A stretch of DNA of 64,000 nucleotides from an uncultured Acetatifactor sp. (GTDB lineage: Bacteria; Bacillota; Clostridia; Lachnospirales; Lachnospiraceae): contig CAJUAB010000018.1 of the NCBI GenBank assembly GCA_910583845.1, positions 38,897 to 102,896 on the forward strand. The letters are read 5' to 3'. This document shows positions 34,736 to 44,389 of the stretch, piece by piece; position 1 is the first letter of the stretch; the number at the start of each line of letters is the position of its first letter. A program made the translations under genes and the position numbers. Below the pieces are notes generated by a model. That model had not been told where the DNA came from and made no database searches. It worked only from the letters and a program-made list of their open reading frames with translations.

Positions 34736-36304
34736 TTAAAATTGAGACAGCATCTCAATATGGTATCTCATGTCATTAACACTGTCGAGAACCGCCTGCG
34801 CGGCCGAACACTCGGCGCGCCCCAAAGTCGGGTCATTGGCCAGAATCCCCCAGTGCTCATGGACCGTTATTACCCTCCTGTACATTTCATCCATGGCAGC
34901 ACCGCTGTCAAGCCCAAGCTTTCTGGCCGCTCCGTTGCCCTGTTCCCCCAGCAGGCGAAGAAACTCTTCATTGTCCTTCCCTTCAGGGAAACGGATTTTC
35001 CCTTCATAAAAGTGCCGCAGCAGTGTCAGTTCTCTGTAATCGCGAAGGTTGCGCCCATTCTCCAGTTCCTGTTCCAATTGAACACACATTTTTTTTGCCG
35101 CGGCGCAGCAGGCCGAGTCATACTTGATCTTTTGAATCTGCCGCTCAATTCTCGAAAAAGCCGACTCGGTTTTTATGATGAAGGAACGCAGTCCAAAATG
35201 ATCCCGCAATCTGTCTACCAGTATGTCTACTCCGCTCATGGAATAGAGGTAATCCGGCATGTCCTGGCGGCTGATGGCCCCCCGGATTCCCTGGGCGACA
35301 CAGTATATGCCATATCTGTCCAGCAGTTCATACAGACGCAGACGCACTGCCTGCGTTGTTCCCTCGAAGGGCGTTTCCTCAAATCTCTTCGGACTCATTA
35401 AGCTCTTGACCAGCTGGTCTGTGGGGACATCGGCAATGCTCAGCAGCTGACTCCATTCCATGTCATTGATCACAGAAAAACCTTCTACCATTTTGGCGAC
35501 CACCGGAATAATACAGTACAGTTCGTCCTTAAGGGTCTCCTCATTCCGCCTGACAATGGGGGCAATGGCTTCCAGGGGAGAGATCTGGTGGCTCAACGGA
35601 TTCCAGAAGGATTGCTCCAATTTGGTAAAAGCGGCAATAGCGTTAATCGGCGTGGAAGTAAACGCCTTCACCGCACACATATCACTTACTTTGAAATTTG
35701 ATGAAAATACATACACGATTGCGTCCGCCAGAGAAACCTGGCTTTGTCCCAGTTGATTTGCATTAGAAATATCGCCTAATCCCAACAGGCGGATTGTCCG
35801 TTCCGAATCCTTTTCCTCCGGTGAGAAAAGTCCCGGCGTATCTATCAGTTCGATCTGTTTCAGCATTTCATTCGGATAATTCAGAATCACATAAGACACC
35901 TGATCGATTTCAGGGTTTATTCCCCTTGATTCAATGGCGGTCCACCTGGCCAGGTCGTCTAAGCGCAGTCCCCCCACCCGCCGTCCGTCTTCAAATACGA
36001 TTTCCAGTGATTCCTCGTCAGAGTACCGAAACCATGTGGGGGTATACGTTGTGATCAAAGAGCCGGTAAGTACAATCTTTTTCCCCAATATGGCATTCAT
36101 AAGCGTTGATTTTCCGGCTTTCATATATCCCGCTACAGCAACGCGCATCGGAGCCGATAACTGCGAGATGGCTATTTCGATCTCCGACAGCACAGGCCGA
36201 AATTCCTCATATTCCCTTTTCAGTTCACGCGCTTTTCCGTTCCGTATTGTCAGCAGGGAATGCATTCTTCTGTATATTTGTCCGATATCCTTATCAAATC
36301 TCAT
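34736..36304 (-). CDS. Dynamin-family GTPase
   Basis: A 522-residue GTPase: G1 GYMKAGKSTL (about 59-68), a switch region with TPTWFRY, G3 LIDTPGLFSP and G4 FTKLE. The C-terminal half is helical and lacks a clear membrane segment. It is the first gene of the operon, with AGGAGGAAAAA before the ATG and a promoter upstream, and is followed 42 bases later by the membrane-anchored GTPase. It probably forms a mixed assembly with that protein. Confidence 0.82.
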   Translation of the reverse strand: MRFDKDIGQIYRRMHSLLTIRNGKARELKREYEEFRPVLSEIEIAISQLSAPMRVAVAGYMKAGKSTLMNAILGKKIVLTGSLITTYTPTWFRYSDEESLEIVFEDGRRVGGLRLDDLARWTAIESRGINPEIDQVSYVILNYPNEMLKQIELIDTPGLFSPEEKDSERTIRLLGLGDISNANQLGQSQVSLADAIVYVFSSNFKVSDMCAVKAFTSTPINAIAAFTKLEQSFWNPLSHQISPLEAIAPIVRRNEETLKDELYCIIPVVAKMVEGFSVINDMEWSQLLSIADVPTDQLVKSLMSPKRFEETPFEGTTQAVRLRLYELLDRYGIYCVAQGIRGAISRQDMPDYLYSMSGVDILVDRLRDHFGLRSFIIKTESAFSRIERQIQKIKYDSACCAAAKKMCVQLEQELENGRNLRDYRELTLLRHFYEGKIRFPEGKDNEEFLRLLGEQGNGAARKLGLDSGAAMDEMYRRVITVHEHWGILANDPTLGRAECSAAQAVLDSVNDMRYHIEMLSQF

Positions 36305-36348
36305 TTTTTCCTCCTGTGTAAATCCTGTAACATTATCTTCTATGTCAT

Positions 36349-36368
36349 TTTACATGTCATAATGTAAA
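36349..36368. promoter_or_regulatory. Inverted repeat between promoter and first GTPase gene
   Basis: TTTACAT, six bases, ATGTAAA: a perfect 7-base dyad just downstream of the predicted -10 box. A repressor bound here would block the operon. The regulator is unknown. Confidence 0.4.
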
Positions 36369-36369
36369 T

Positions 36370-36398
36370 ATTGTATCATTGCTTCCCGATGTCTGCAA
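36370..36398 (-). promoter_or_regulatory. Promoter of the GTPase-GrpE-Hsp70 operon
   Basis: Minus-strand TTGCAG (36393-36398), a 17-base spacer and TACAAT (36370-36375), 66 bases before the ATG at 36304. Confidence 0.5.
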
Positions 36399-36495
36399 GG
36401 GGCCTATACCGATGCTAAATAAATCGGGAAAATACCGTTCAGGATTTCACAGTTGTCAATGTTTGCAGATTTGAGATCCTTGCAGTGCAAAAGAA

Positions 36496-36530
36496 AAAAG
36501 CCGGTAGAAGCGTATTTTCTACCGGCTTTT
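36496..36530 (-). terminator. Intrinsic terminator of the polysaccharide locus
   Basis: Perfect 14-base arms AAAAGCCGGTAGAA and TTCTACCGGCTTTT with a 7-base loop, followed by six T on the minus strand, about 33 bases past the PAP2-GDPD stop. The upstream operon ends here. Confidence 0.85.
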
Positions 36531-36562
36531 ACAATCTGAACTATCAGAATAGAATCCTGATG

Positions 36563-39160
36563 TTACTCCCACATCCACTTTTTCAAATCCACACTATACA
36601 CCTGATCGTTTCGAATCCTGGCCGTCTCCTGGTAGGGCCTGGCGGCGGATTCAAACAAAATCATAACCTTGTCTCCCAGAGCCTCCGGCTGCTCAGCTCC
36701 CTCCGGCAATAAATAGGATTGCAGTACAGTGGAATATGCTTCAGTATATTCATCATATTGAAATACCAGCAAAGCCGAATCATCTGTCTGAGCGCTCTGG
36801 GATAATAACAGATAATCTCCCGTAGTACCTGCAACCACCGTCATTCCCTGAATTTTCTCCGGCAAACGCTGCTCTGTCAGGAGTATGGGCTCTGTCGGAG
36901 TAGAAATATCATATCCCCGCAGCATCCCCTCGCCGCCAATTACATAGGAGCCCACATACAGTTTTCCCTTGGCCACATCCAAAAAGGAAGCGACCTTGCT
37001 CCCGTTGTGATTCACCAGTTCCGCGTCAAAGGAAAAGAGCACTTCCGGTCCCCGCACAACGCCTTCTTTACCTCCCCCATCAAAACATTCCTTCACCTGT
37101 GACCAGTTCAATGCGCATACACTACCGGACGCGCCTGTAACCCACAGGAGATCATGCGCATTGTCATAGGCAATTCCTCCCGTGTGAGCCGCGAACCCCA
37201 GGTTCACCGTAGTCAGCCATTGTCCGCCGGAATCGAGCACATACAGCAAACTGTCAGATCCAGATTTTCTATAGGCCGATATCAGTGTATACCCCTCCAC
37301 ACATGTCATTCCCTGTACTACTGCATCCGCACATTCTTCCGGCAAAACAGCCCCATATAGTCCCGGCACCACAAAAGAATCCGCATATCGTTCTGTCAGA
37401 AGAGCATATTGGGATTCCCGAACCACTTTTGCCACACCCGGACAATTGGTCACAATCCCGTCCACCCCCAGATCCCGTACCCACGCAACATCCTCCGGCT
37501 CGTCCACGGTCCACACATACACTCTGCTTCCCATACCGTGAATCTCATCGACCACTTCCCGCGAAATGTATTTCCAGTTCAGTCCCCAGTAATCCGGCCG
37601 GAGTTCCTGTGCCATGACCGCATCATACTCGTGTGCGATGTATAGAATTTCAACGGAATTGTCAAGCTGCCTTATATGATCCAGATAGCGGCTATTAAAA
37701 GAGGAAAAAACACATCGGCCCGTCATCTTATACCCCTGTGTACAATCCAGCACCGCCTCTTCAAATCCCGGTATATCCCCAATGTCTTTCAGTTCCAGAT
37801 AAATATTCAATTCCGTATTCTCAAGCAGTTCTAGCACTTCCCTCAGCGTGGGCATCCTCTCACCGGCATATTCCGGGAAAAAAACGCCGCCCACATCCAG
37901 ATTCCGCAATTCCTCCAGATCATAATCCACCACGCTGCCCTGCATACCTATCCGTGACAGATCCTTGTCATGATATACCACAACCTCTCCGTCTCTGGTC
38001 AGCTGTACATCCAACTCAATCATGTCCGCTCCGATATCAATGGCTCCGGAAAAGGCCGCCAATGTATTTTCCGGAAAGAGGGACGAATATCCTCTATGGG
38101 CAATAAGCAAAGGAGGCCCGGCATACCCGCTGCCCGCATCCGTATATTCCCCTGCCGGATCACCAGCATTCTCATCCGGTGCCATACTCACGTATTCCTG
38201 CGAAGTATTGTCTCCCATATTTACCGTTCTTTTGTAAGCCGTGAGGCTTGTAATCAACGCCATTGCGACAAGCGCAATTATGCTCCCGGCAATCCAGTGT
38301 CTCATCCGCGAATAGAAAAACGGGAATATCACCAAGATGAACATCATCAAAACAAACATGGCAAAAAAACTGGCATATTTCGGTTCCATCCACAGTTTCA
38401 GAGCTGCCGAAAATGCCGTTTGAATAAACAGAATGCCCAGCCCCCCGATGCTGAACCGCGCTAACATCTCTTTCAAATTTTTACAGGCTTCAAACTTTAT
38501 GAATCGTTTCTCTATAATCCACCCCAGCCACATTCCAAAAGCCGCCCCTGCATTGGAAAGGCAGCCTGCCCACAGCATCGGTATAAAACACAGAACACAG
38601 GCGGTGACGCTCACAATAACATCTCTGTTTTTACCGCTTTCGCCCCAGGCTAACGCTCTGGCCGTCAGCCACATCGACAGGACAGCCAGGGCAAGCGCTC
38701 CCAGAATATCCCATGAAGTATGTACTCCAAGATAATTTCTGGAAAATGCCACCATAAGTACTGCCAGCCAGCCAATGCGGCACAATGCCTTATTGGACTT
38801 TCGGAAAAAGGCTGCCAGCGCTCCCCAGGTCGCAGCCGCGCGCACCGTGTGCCCGCTGGGAAAAGAGTATCCACCGGCATTGGCAAGCGCTTTTTCTACC
38901 GGTGCGACGCGGGGATCACGAACCCACGGTCGCTCAATCCGAAACAGCCACTTGAAATATTGGCTGAACGTACAGGCAAGTCCCACATTTCCCGCCATGT
39001 AGATGCCTGCCCTTTTATCCATGCACCAATATACAAAAGCCAGCAGCAGAAATGTCAATATAGTTTCTCCCAGGGAAGTGACTTCCAGCATCATACTGTC
39101 GAAAATTCCGCCTGTGGCTTCCCTGAGATATTGTAGTACCAACAAGTAGGTTATTTTCAT
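36563..39160 (-). CDS. PAP2 phosphatase - GDPD - beta-propeller-like fusion
   Basis: An 865-residue membrane protein. The PAP2 domain (1-175) has KWLFRIERP, YSFPSGHT and SRNYLGVHTSWD, all three catalytic motifs. Further membrane helices run to about 315. A glycerophosphodiester phosphodiesterase domain (about 345-575) has IAHRGYSSLFPENT, ELDVQLTRDGEVVVYHD and VWTVDEPEDV. The last 290 residues are beta-rich repeats like a propeller (GGIAYDNAHDLLWVTGASG). It could both dephosphorylate lipid carriers and trim glycerophosphate units outside the cell, as last gene of a locus with an MdoB-like transferase. Confidence 0.87.
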   Translation of the reverse strand: MKITYLLVLQYLREATGGIFDSMMLEVTSLGETILTFLLLAFVYWCMDKRAGIYMAGNVGLACTFSQYFKWLFRIERPWVRDPRVAPVEKALANAGGYSFPSGHTVRAAATWGALAAFFRKSNKALCRIGWLAVLMVAFSRNYLGVHTSWDILGALALAVLSMWLTARALAWGESGKNRDVIVSVTACVLCFIPMLWAGCLSNAGAAFGMWLGWIIEKRFIKFEACKNLKEMLARFSIGGLGILFIQTAFSAALKLWMEPKYASFFAMFVLMMFILVIFPFFYSRMRHWIAGSIIALVAMALITSLTAYKRTVNMGDNTSQEYVSMAPDENAGDPAGEYTDAGSGYAGPPLLIAHRGYSSLFPENTLAAFSGAIDIGADMIELDVQLTRDGEVVVYHDKDLSRIGMQGSVVDYDLEELRNLDVGGVFFPEYAGERMPTLREVLELLENTELNIYLELKDIGDIPGFEEAVLDCTQGYKMTGRCVFSSFNSRYLDHIRQLDNSVEILYIAHEYDAVMAQELRPDYWGLNWKYISREVVDEIHGMGSRVYVWTVDEPEDVAWVRDLGVDGIVTNCPGVAKVVRESQYALLTERYADSFVVPGLYGAVLPEECADAVVQGMTCVEGYTLISAYRKSGSDSLLYVLDSGGQWLTTVNLGFAAHTGGIAYDNAHDLLWVTGASGSVCALNWSQVKECFDGGGKEGVVRGPEVLFSFDAELVNHNGSKVASFLDVAKGKLYVGSYVIGGEGMLRGYDISTPTEPILLTEQRLPEKIQGMTVVAGTTGDYLLLSQSAQTDDSALLVFQYDEYTEAYSTVLQSYLLPEGAEQPEALGDKVMILFESAARPYQETARIRNDQVYSVDLKKWMWE

Positions 39161-39200
39161 TGTAGACCTCCTTGCAAATTCTCTATATACAAATCCTGGT

Positions 39201-41198
39201 TCACTTTTTGTTCTTTACCCGAATCTTGTAGACGCAAAACGACAGCCTTCGCTCATCCGGTCCATGATTTAGTTCTTTGGGGGAAACTGCATCCGGATGG
39301 CTAAAGTGCAAAACAACTGTATTCCCATCAATCATATTCCTTGGTACAGAGAACGAAACATCATTCACGTCTTCTGACAGAACCTCATCATATAAGACCT
39401 TTCCATCTACCATTACTTTCATGCTTTGCTGTACTCCATGCACAACCAAATTTACATCAACCTCCAGATCCCTTGCAGACAACTCCGCTTCTATAGGAAT
39501 TTCCACAATCGACTCATCCCCCACCATCCATATTCTTTTTCCCTCCGGGGTGCCAAAGCCCTCTTTCCAGATCTGTTGATCACCCGGATACCACGTTTTC
39601 ATATAATTGTATCCGTTGATGCTTTGCATCACATCCATTAGCCACGAACCAGCTTCCCCATCCACGGAGATAAAATTTTCAATATAGTAATTTGAATACT
39701 TATTTAATTCATCGTCAAAGCCCATTAGTTCTTCAGCTAAAGTATCCCGATCCGAAAACAGATTTGTCCCCAATCCCAGTCTTTCCCCCTCTATTTTGGC
39801 CCCCATAGCTACAAGTATTGTCGGAAACATGTCCATAGTTGAGAACTTCCGGAAAAGACTCCTTATTTCTGATGTCGGCAGAGAGGCATTAATAAAGCAA
39901 TTATATATCTTTCGATCATTCTCCTTAACATGATCAAAAAAATCAATATTCATGCTCAAATGATCTCCGGTAAGAACAATTGCAGTATCCTCATACCACT
40001 CCTGCTCCTGGACCCATAATATAAATTCATATATCTGCTTACTTGCGCACGATATAACATTGCCATACTGCTCTGAATGCCTGTCTTGGCACAAGCCGCA
40101 TACATATCCTTGCGGATGATGTGTATCTACAGTTAACATGGTAAAATTAAACGGTTCGGAATATGAAGCTATCTCTGTAAGTTTTTCCTGCGCATATTCA
40201 TATAACTTCTCGTCCTCCATCCCCCAGAACTCATAATAATCAGATTCGATAAACCCATCTTTAATCGCAGTGTTATAATCATAAATCGTATACTCACCAT
40301 GCTGTGCGTAGAAATCGCTCCTTCCCCCAAATATCGCGTCCGAACCGCACATAAAGTAGTTCGAATATCCCTCTTTTTCCAGAATGTCCCCCAGTCCTGT
40401 TATTCCAGGCAGAAAGTTTTCATATTCCCCTGCTTCGTTTCCTCCAATGCCCAATTTGTAAGGAACGCCCATACTACTGGCAAGCAAACCTGCCATGGTC
40501 CATCCGGTATTTCCATAGGCGCCTGCTCCCCCAAGATCATCAGAATCTGAAAAATGCACATTCTCCTTTGATAGCAATGTCAGTTCCGGCACATAATCCA
40601 CAATATCTCCATTGTCGTTTTCCATCGAAGCATATGTGCTTTCCATTGACTCCAAATAGACTAAAATAAGATTTCTTTTAGATGCCGGAAAGATTATTTC
40701 AACATTGTTCGGATCAACATACTCCTCCTCAAACAAAAAAGAAACATCTGTCATATCCTCAATATACTCCGGCACTCCTGCCTGAATCACGGACTTACCC
40801 AGCAAAGCTCCGCATATTCCCAAGGTTATTATCATATAGGCGAATCGAAAAGCACAGTCAACTATAAAATTTCTTTTCGAGAGCCTGTATGATATAATCC
40901 TGTACATAAACCATATGGCGACCGCGATAAGAACAGACAGAATAATACACGAGAAAACGTAATTCCATAAAATATCCGCTGAAGTACCTTTCATTGGAGA
41001 CATAAGCTGATACACTACCGTAGAAAAACTTATTTCTCCAAATACCTTCCTCAACCACAGAAAAGATCTTATCAAGATGATCAAGAAACAGATTATCAAA
41101 AACAAAAATATTTCAGTTATTCCCCTCCCTATTTTACGCCATGCAGGTTTTTCATTGCCATCTGGGGAGAATGCCTTGGTTTTATTGTAATTTAACAT
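39201..41198 (-). CDS. MdoB/LtaS-like phosphoglycerol transferase
   Basis: A 665-residue membrane enzyme. Three or four helices (about 28-130) precede an alkaline-phosphatase-fold domain: LILVYLESMESTYA (likely Thr nucleophile), GAYGNTGWTMAGLLASSMGVP, LTVDTHHPQG and VLTGDHLSMN. These match OpgB/MdoB, which moves phosphoglycerol from phosphatidylglycerol to an outer glycan. A C-terminal beta module (about 565-660) ends DERRLSFCVYKIRV, like one in the 17672-20215 protein. With the LicD and cytidylyltransferase genes it suggests a phosphate-decorated polysaccharide. Confidence 0.87.
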   Translation of the reverse strand: MLNYNKTKAFSPDGNEKPAWRKIGRGITEIFLFLIICFLIILIRSFLWLRKVFGEISFSTVVYQLMSPMKGTSADILWNYVFSCIILSVLIAVAIWFMYRIISYRLSKRNFIVDCAFRFAYMIITLGICGALLGKSVIQAGVPEYIEDMTDVSFLFEEEYVDPNNVEIIFPASKRNLILVYLESMESTYASMENDNGDIVDYVPELTLLSKENVHFSDSDDLGGAGAYGNTGWTMAGLLASSMGVPYKLGIGGNEAGEYENFLPGITGLGDILEKEGYSNYFMCGSDAIFGGRSDFYAQHGEYTIYDYNTAIKDGFIESDYYEFWGMEDEKLYEYAQEKLTEIASYSEPFNFTMLTVDTHHPQGYVCGLCQDRHSEQYGNVISCASKQIYEFILWVQEQEWYEDTAIVLTGDHLSMNIDFFDHVKENDRKIYNCFINASLPTSEIRSLFRKFSTMDMFPTILVAMGAKIEGERLGLGTNLFSDRDTLAEELMGFDDELNKYSNYYIENFISVDGEAGSWLMDVMQSINGYNYMKTWYPGDQQIWKEGFGTPEGKRIWMVGDESIVEIPIEAELSARDLEVDVNLVVHGVQQSMKVMVDGKVLYDEVLSEDVNDVSFSVPRNMIDGNTVVLHFSHPDAVSPKELNHGPDERRLSFCVYKIRVKNKK

Positions 41199-41207
41199 CT
41201 TGAGATT

Positions 41208-43013
41208 TTATCTTCCTCTCCATTCAACACGATCGGATTGCTCACCTGAACTTTGATCAAACAGACTGATCTCCAAATATTCATTTTCAAGCATGTCCTT
41301 TGTTACACTAGTGGATACAAACCCCCTATCTATTACAGTGTTATATATCTCACCATTTATCATAATCTGTAGGTAGTTTGACATAATCTCGGGCGTAACA
41401 CCTATATTCAAACTCCCATCTTCATTATATTGCGTTGTATCATCAATCAGTTCCGGATATATGGACAGGATTTTAGGTTTTTCGGATACTACCATTTCCC
41501 TCGTAGTTCCAATATTGTTCATATTCTCCCATACAAATTGTATTTCCTGCGGAATTTCATAATAATTTTTCATCCAGTATTCCATATATTGTTGCTGATA
41601 TGGCATATCAGCGGCATACGCATCATCCGGCAGCCTGTATAAAATAATGGTACCTATATCCTCTCCGGCAGCTATTCGCATAGACTTTTCACGCAGTTTG
41701 TTATCATTAATCATATTTATAGCGTAGTTATTGCTATATCCCTTTACAATATCTGACATATTTACAATGCTTAAAACACCCGTTATACAGACAAACACCG
41801 TCGGAAACAGCATTTTATATTGTCCCCGCCCTGTTCCTACAGATGCCGCTATAACAATGAATATTACAAAGTCGAAGGGAATCATACACCTCTCCGGAAG
41901 TGTAGGAGTCAGCAGCATCATTCCCTCCGCGCATAGTCCCCCAATAAACAGTGCACACAAATCAAAACTTCGCATTTTCCACAGCATGGTTATCATATAG
42001 AGCAGGAACACTGTCACCCAGATCATTCTACAGCCGACACTGATATAAATTGGTGTCTCTATTTTCCACAGAAAAAGCAGCGCGCCCGAGGAAATTGAAT
42101 ATACAACCATACCCAGCCATAAGTACAAACGTTTTGAAGAACAGTATAATATGGCAAGAAAACCGGCCAGAATCAGAACAATCACCATAAAGCAATTGTC
42201 GACTCCAAAGTTCATTTCGAGCAGCTTTGGAAGCGTATCACCCATCTTTCCCCATATACTCATTTCATAAAACTCACTATATCTGGGGTCTGAAGACCTG
42301 ACAAAATTTCCAGGAGCAAGCAGCTCCAATGCCGCGCCACATATCGTCACGCCTAATATTCCCCAGTCATATTTTGCTATTCGCCCCTGTATTCGAGCAA
42401 TTGCAAAATCCGTCACCACATATACAAATGCAAGAACAGCAATCTGTTCATAGGAAAACGCGGCCAGAAACGCGGCCAGAACTGCACATACCACCATTAC
42501 TGCACTATATTTCTCTCGCAGAATTCTACGTAAATATACTAACACCAAAAGCGGCAGCAACGGCCACACATATGATACAGAAGCAGAAAACCAAAATATC
42601 CCTCTGTTAAATACGTTCAGCCCCAATGTTCCAAACAAAAATACACTTAAAAGCGCTTTATATAGATCCGTACTTTTCCCATCCTTAACCAAAAGGTATG
42701 AGAAAAAACCAATTCCCCATATTATCAGCGTCTGGATAGCCTGTATAAACTCCAGGCCCATCTTAATGGAACATATCTCCAGAAAAAAATAAAGGACTCT
42801 CCCTCCCCAGTTCAAATAGTGCCACCCCAAATAAGTTATGATATCTGCAAATCCATAATGCAGACCATTAGTCCCCACACTGTAACCGTATGACAGACTG
42901 CCATATCCATAATCATCAAAATAGAGAAAAACCTGTCCATGCAGTACAAACAGGAAAAGAAAATATACCGCAAAAAGTATCCAGGCGGCCTTATTCTTTA
43001 ATTTATATTTCAT
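41208..43013 (-). CDS. DUF6056-like multi-pass membrane protein (GT-C type)
   Basis: A 601-residue protein with about 11 helices. The first loop YFDDYGYGSLSYGYSVGTNG, with acidic residues after helix 1, is the DUF6056 signature and resembles the catalytic loop of GT-C enzymes that use lipid-linked sugars. A soluble C-terminal domain (about 440-600) faces outward. I use the ATG at 43013, ten bases behind GGGAG; another ATG three codons upstream lies too close to that site. Probably adds side sugars after export. Confidence 0.75.
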   Translation of the reverse strand: MKYKLKNKAAWILFAVYFLFLFVLHGQVFLYFDDYGYGSLSYGYSVGTNGLHYGFADIITYLGWHYLNWGGRVLYFFLEICSIKMGLEFIQAIQTLIIWGIGFFSYLLVKDGKSTDLYKALLSVFLFGTLGLNVFNRGIFWFSASVSYVWPLLPLLVLVYLRRILREKYSAVMVVCAVLAAFLAAFSYEQIAVLAFVYVVTDFAIARIQGRIAKYDWGILGVTICGAALELLAPGNFVRSSDPRYSEFYEMSIWGKMGDTLPKLLEMNFGVDNCFMVIVLILAGFLAILYCSSKRLYLWLGMVVYSISSGALLFLWKIETPIYISVGCRMIWVTVFLLYMITMLWKMRSFDLCALFIGGLCAEGMMLLTPTLPERCMIPFDFVIFIVIAASVGTGRGQYKMLFPTVFVCITGVLSIVNMSDIVKGYSNNYAINMINDNKLREKSMRIAAGEDIGTIILYRLPDDAYAADMPYQQQYMEYWMKNYYEIPQEIQFVWENMNNIGTTREMVVSEKPKILSIYPELIDDTTQYNEDGSLNIGVTPEIMSNYLQIMINGEIYNTVIDRGFVSTSVTKDMLENEYLEISLFDQSSGEQSDRVEWRGR

Positions 43014-43028
43014 ACCATTCATTCTCCC

Positions 43029-44351
43029 TCAAAAAATGCCACTCGCTTCTACACTATGGGTAGGTTTCCTCAAATGCATAGGAGGATACTGCCTGTAATC
43101 CTCATAATGTACGGCCAAAAACGCCTCATAATTCCGCGGAACATTGACCATAATTTCTCCTAATGGCAAGCGCACTCCCTCTCCAAACCACTCCCTCTTA
43201 AACCTCCACGGAATGCAGTATATAAAACCATTGGATTCAAAGTAATCCTCACCTGCTTTATTCTTGTTCCATTTTCTGACCCACTCATAACATCCCAAGA
43301 TCCAGGATAACGGGATATGTCGACCAATACGGGTTAAAACCCTCACGATTCCCTGTGTCCTTTCATCCCGGTTCGTGTAGTCATCGGGATTCACATAAGC
43401 CCGATGTGCCATGGCGAGCCCGTATAACCCCCTGATTAACTGTGTCTGCATATTGTGAAGCACTCGGTTATCTGAAGCGTTATCCAGCACATAAATATCC
43501 ATGGGCAGATGATTATCCACGTCAGAACGACCTTTCCCTTTTATCTTACGAAAAATATTGACCGGGATTTCCTCCTTCATGTAGACAATTCTCGTCATAT
43601 AGTCCAAAAAAGCATGGTTCCCCATCTGATTATAATTTAAAAATAGAATTTCTCCATTCCCGCCCCACTCTTCCTCCGCATATTTCAACAGCAAGTCAAA
43701 ATCTTTTCTGGGCATGGCAACATCTACGTCATCATCCCATGGAATCAAGTCTTTGTGTCTGACAGCCCCCAACAGGGAACCGCAGATCAGATAATAGTGC
43801 AACCCATATTTCCGACACACACGGTCAAATTCCTGAAGTAAGGTCTTTAATATTCTATGTGCTCTCTCCAGGTATTGCTTTTCCTCTTCTCCAACATGGG
43901 TTACATCCATAGTCTCTGTATATACACCCTCAGCATTCAGCACAATTTCTTTTACAGTCTCACCATTGACAGAAATTTGCATAATTGCATGTAATCCAAT
44001 TAGAAACTGTGGAACATAATAGACGAGCTTTAATCCGCTCTTATAAATCCCCGGGTCCTTCAGACAGGCAATACTACAAGAACTTGTCCACGTACCGTTC
44101 TCCTCCGCTCCCCAGAAGTCCCTCAACGCATGATAATTCCATTCCCCCAAATAGGGAAATTCCAGCCTGGATAGTACATACCTGTCAGTATCCCAAGTGA
44201 CAGAAGCATGTTCCGGTTCAACGGCCCCCAAATAACTGACCAAAACACCCAGGTCCCTTGCGTCAGCGCTTTCCCCAGCCTGTTTTGGATTATACGTTTT
44301 TGACAATTTTATTTCTATTTCATATCCCTGCTCATCGTATAAACATTGCAT
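43029..44351 (-). CDS. LicD-family phosphotransferase with N-terminal beta domain
   Basis: A 440-residue protein. Residues 1-145 form a beta-rich domain without a known name. LicD motifs follow: FDRVCRKYGLHYYLICGSLLGAVRHKDLIPWDDDVDVAMPR (nucleotidyltransferase fold, Asp metal ligands), then DIYVLDNASD. LicD proteins move phosphocholine or similar groups from CDP-carriers onto sugars. The start is the ATG at 44351 behind CAGGAG; an earlier in-frame ATG lies at the end of the ABC gene. One of two LicD proteins in this locus. Confidence 0.83.
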   Translation of the reverse strand: MQCLYDEQGYEIEIKLSKTYNPKQAGESADARDLGVLVSYLGAVEPEHASVTWDTDRYVLSRLEFPYLGEWNYHALRDFWGAEENGTWTSSCSIACLKDPGIYKSGLKLVYYVPQFLIGLHAIMQISVNGETVKEIVLNAEGVYTETMDVTHVGEEEKQYLERAHRILKTLLQEFDRVCRKYGLHYYLICGSLLGAVRHKDLIPWDDDVDVAMPRKDFDLLLKYAEEEWGGNGEILFLNYNQMGNHAFLDYMTRIVYMKEEIPVNIFRKIKGKGRSDVDNHLPMDIYVLDNASDNRVLHNMQTQLIRGLYGLAMAHRAYVNPDDYTNRDERTQGIVRVLTRIGRHIPLSWILGCYEWVRKWNKNKAGEDYFESNGFIYCIPWRFKREWFGEGVRLPLGEIMVNVPRNYEAFLAVHYEDYRQYPPMHLRKPTHSVEASGIF

Positions 44352-44389
44352 GATTAATGCTCCTGCTTTCTTTTGAGGGTATTGCATAA

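Noticed and set aside
34193..35401. Plus-strand frame of 402 codons
   Set aside because: It lies opposite the two GTPase genes and shows no domain or ribosome site.
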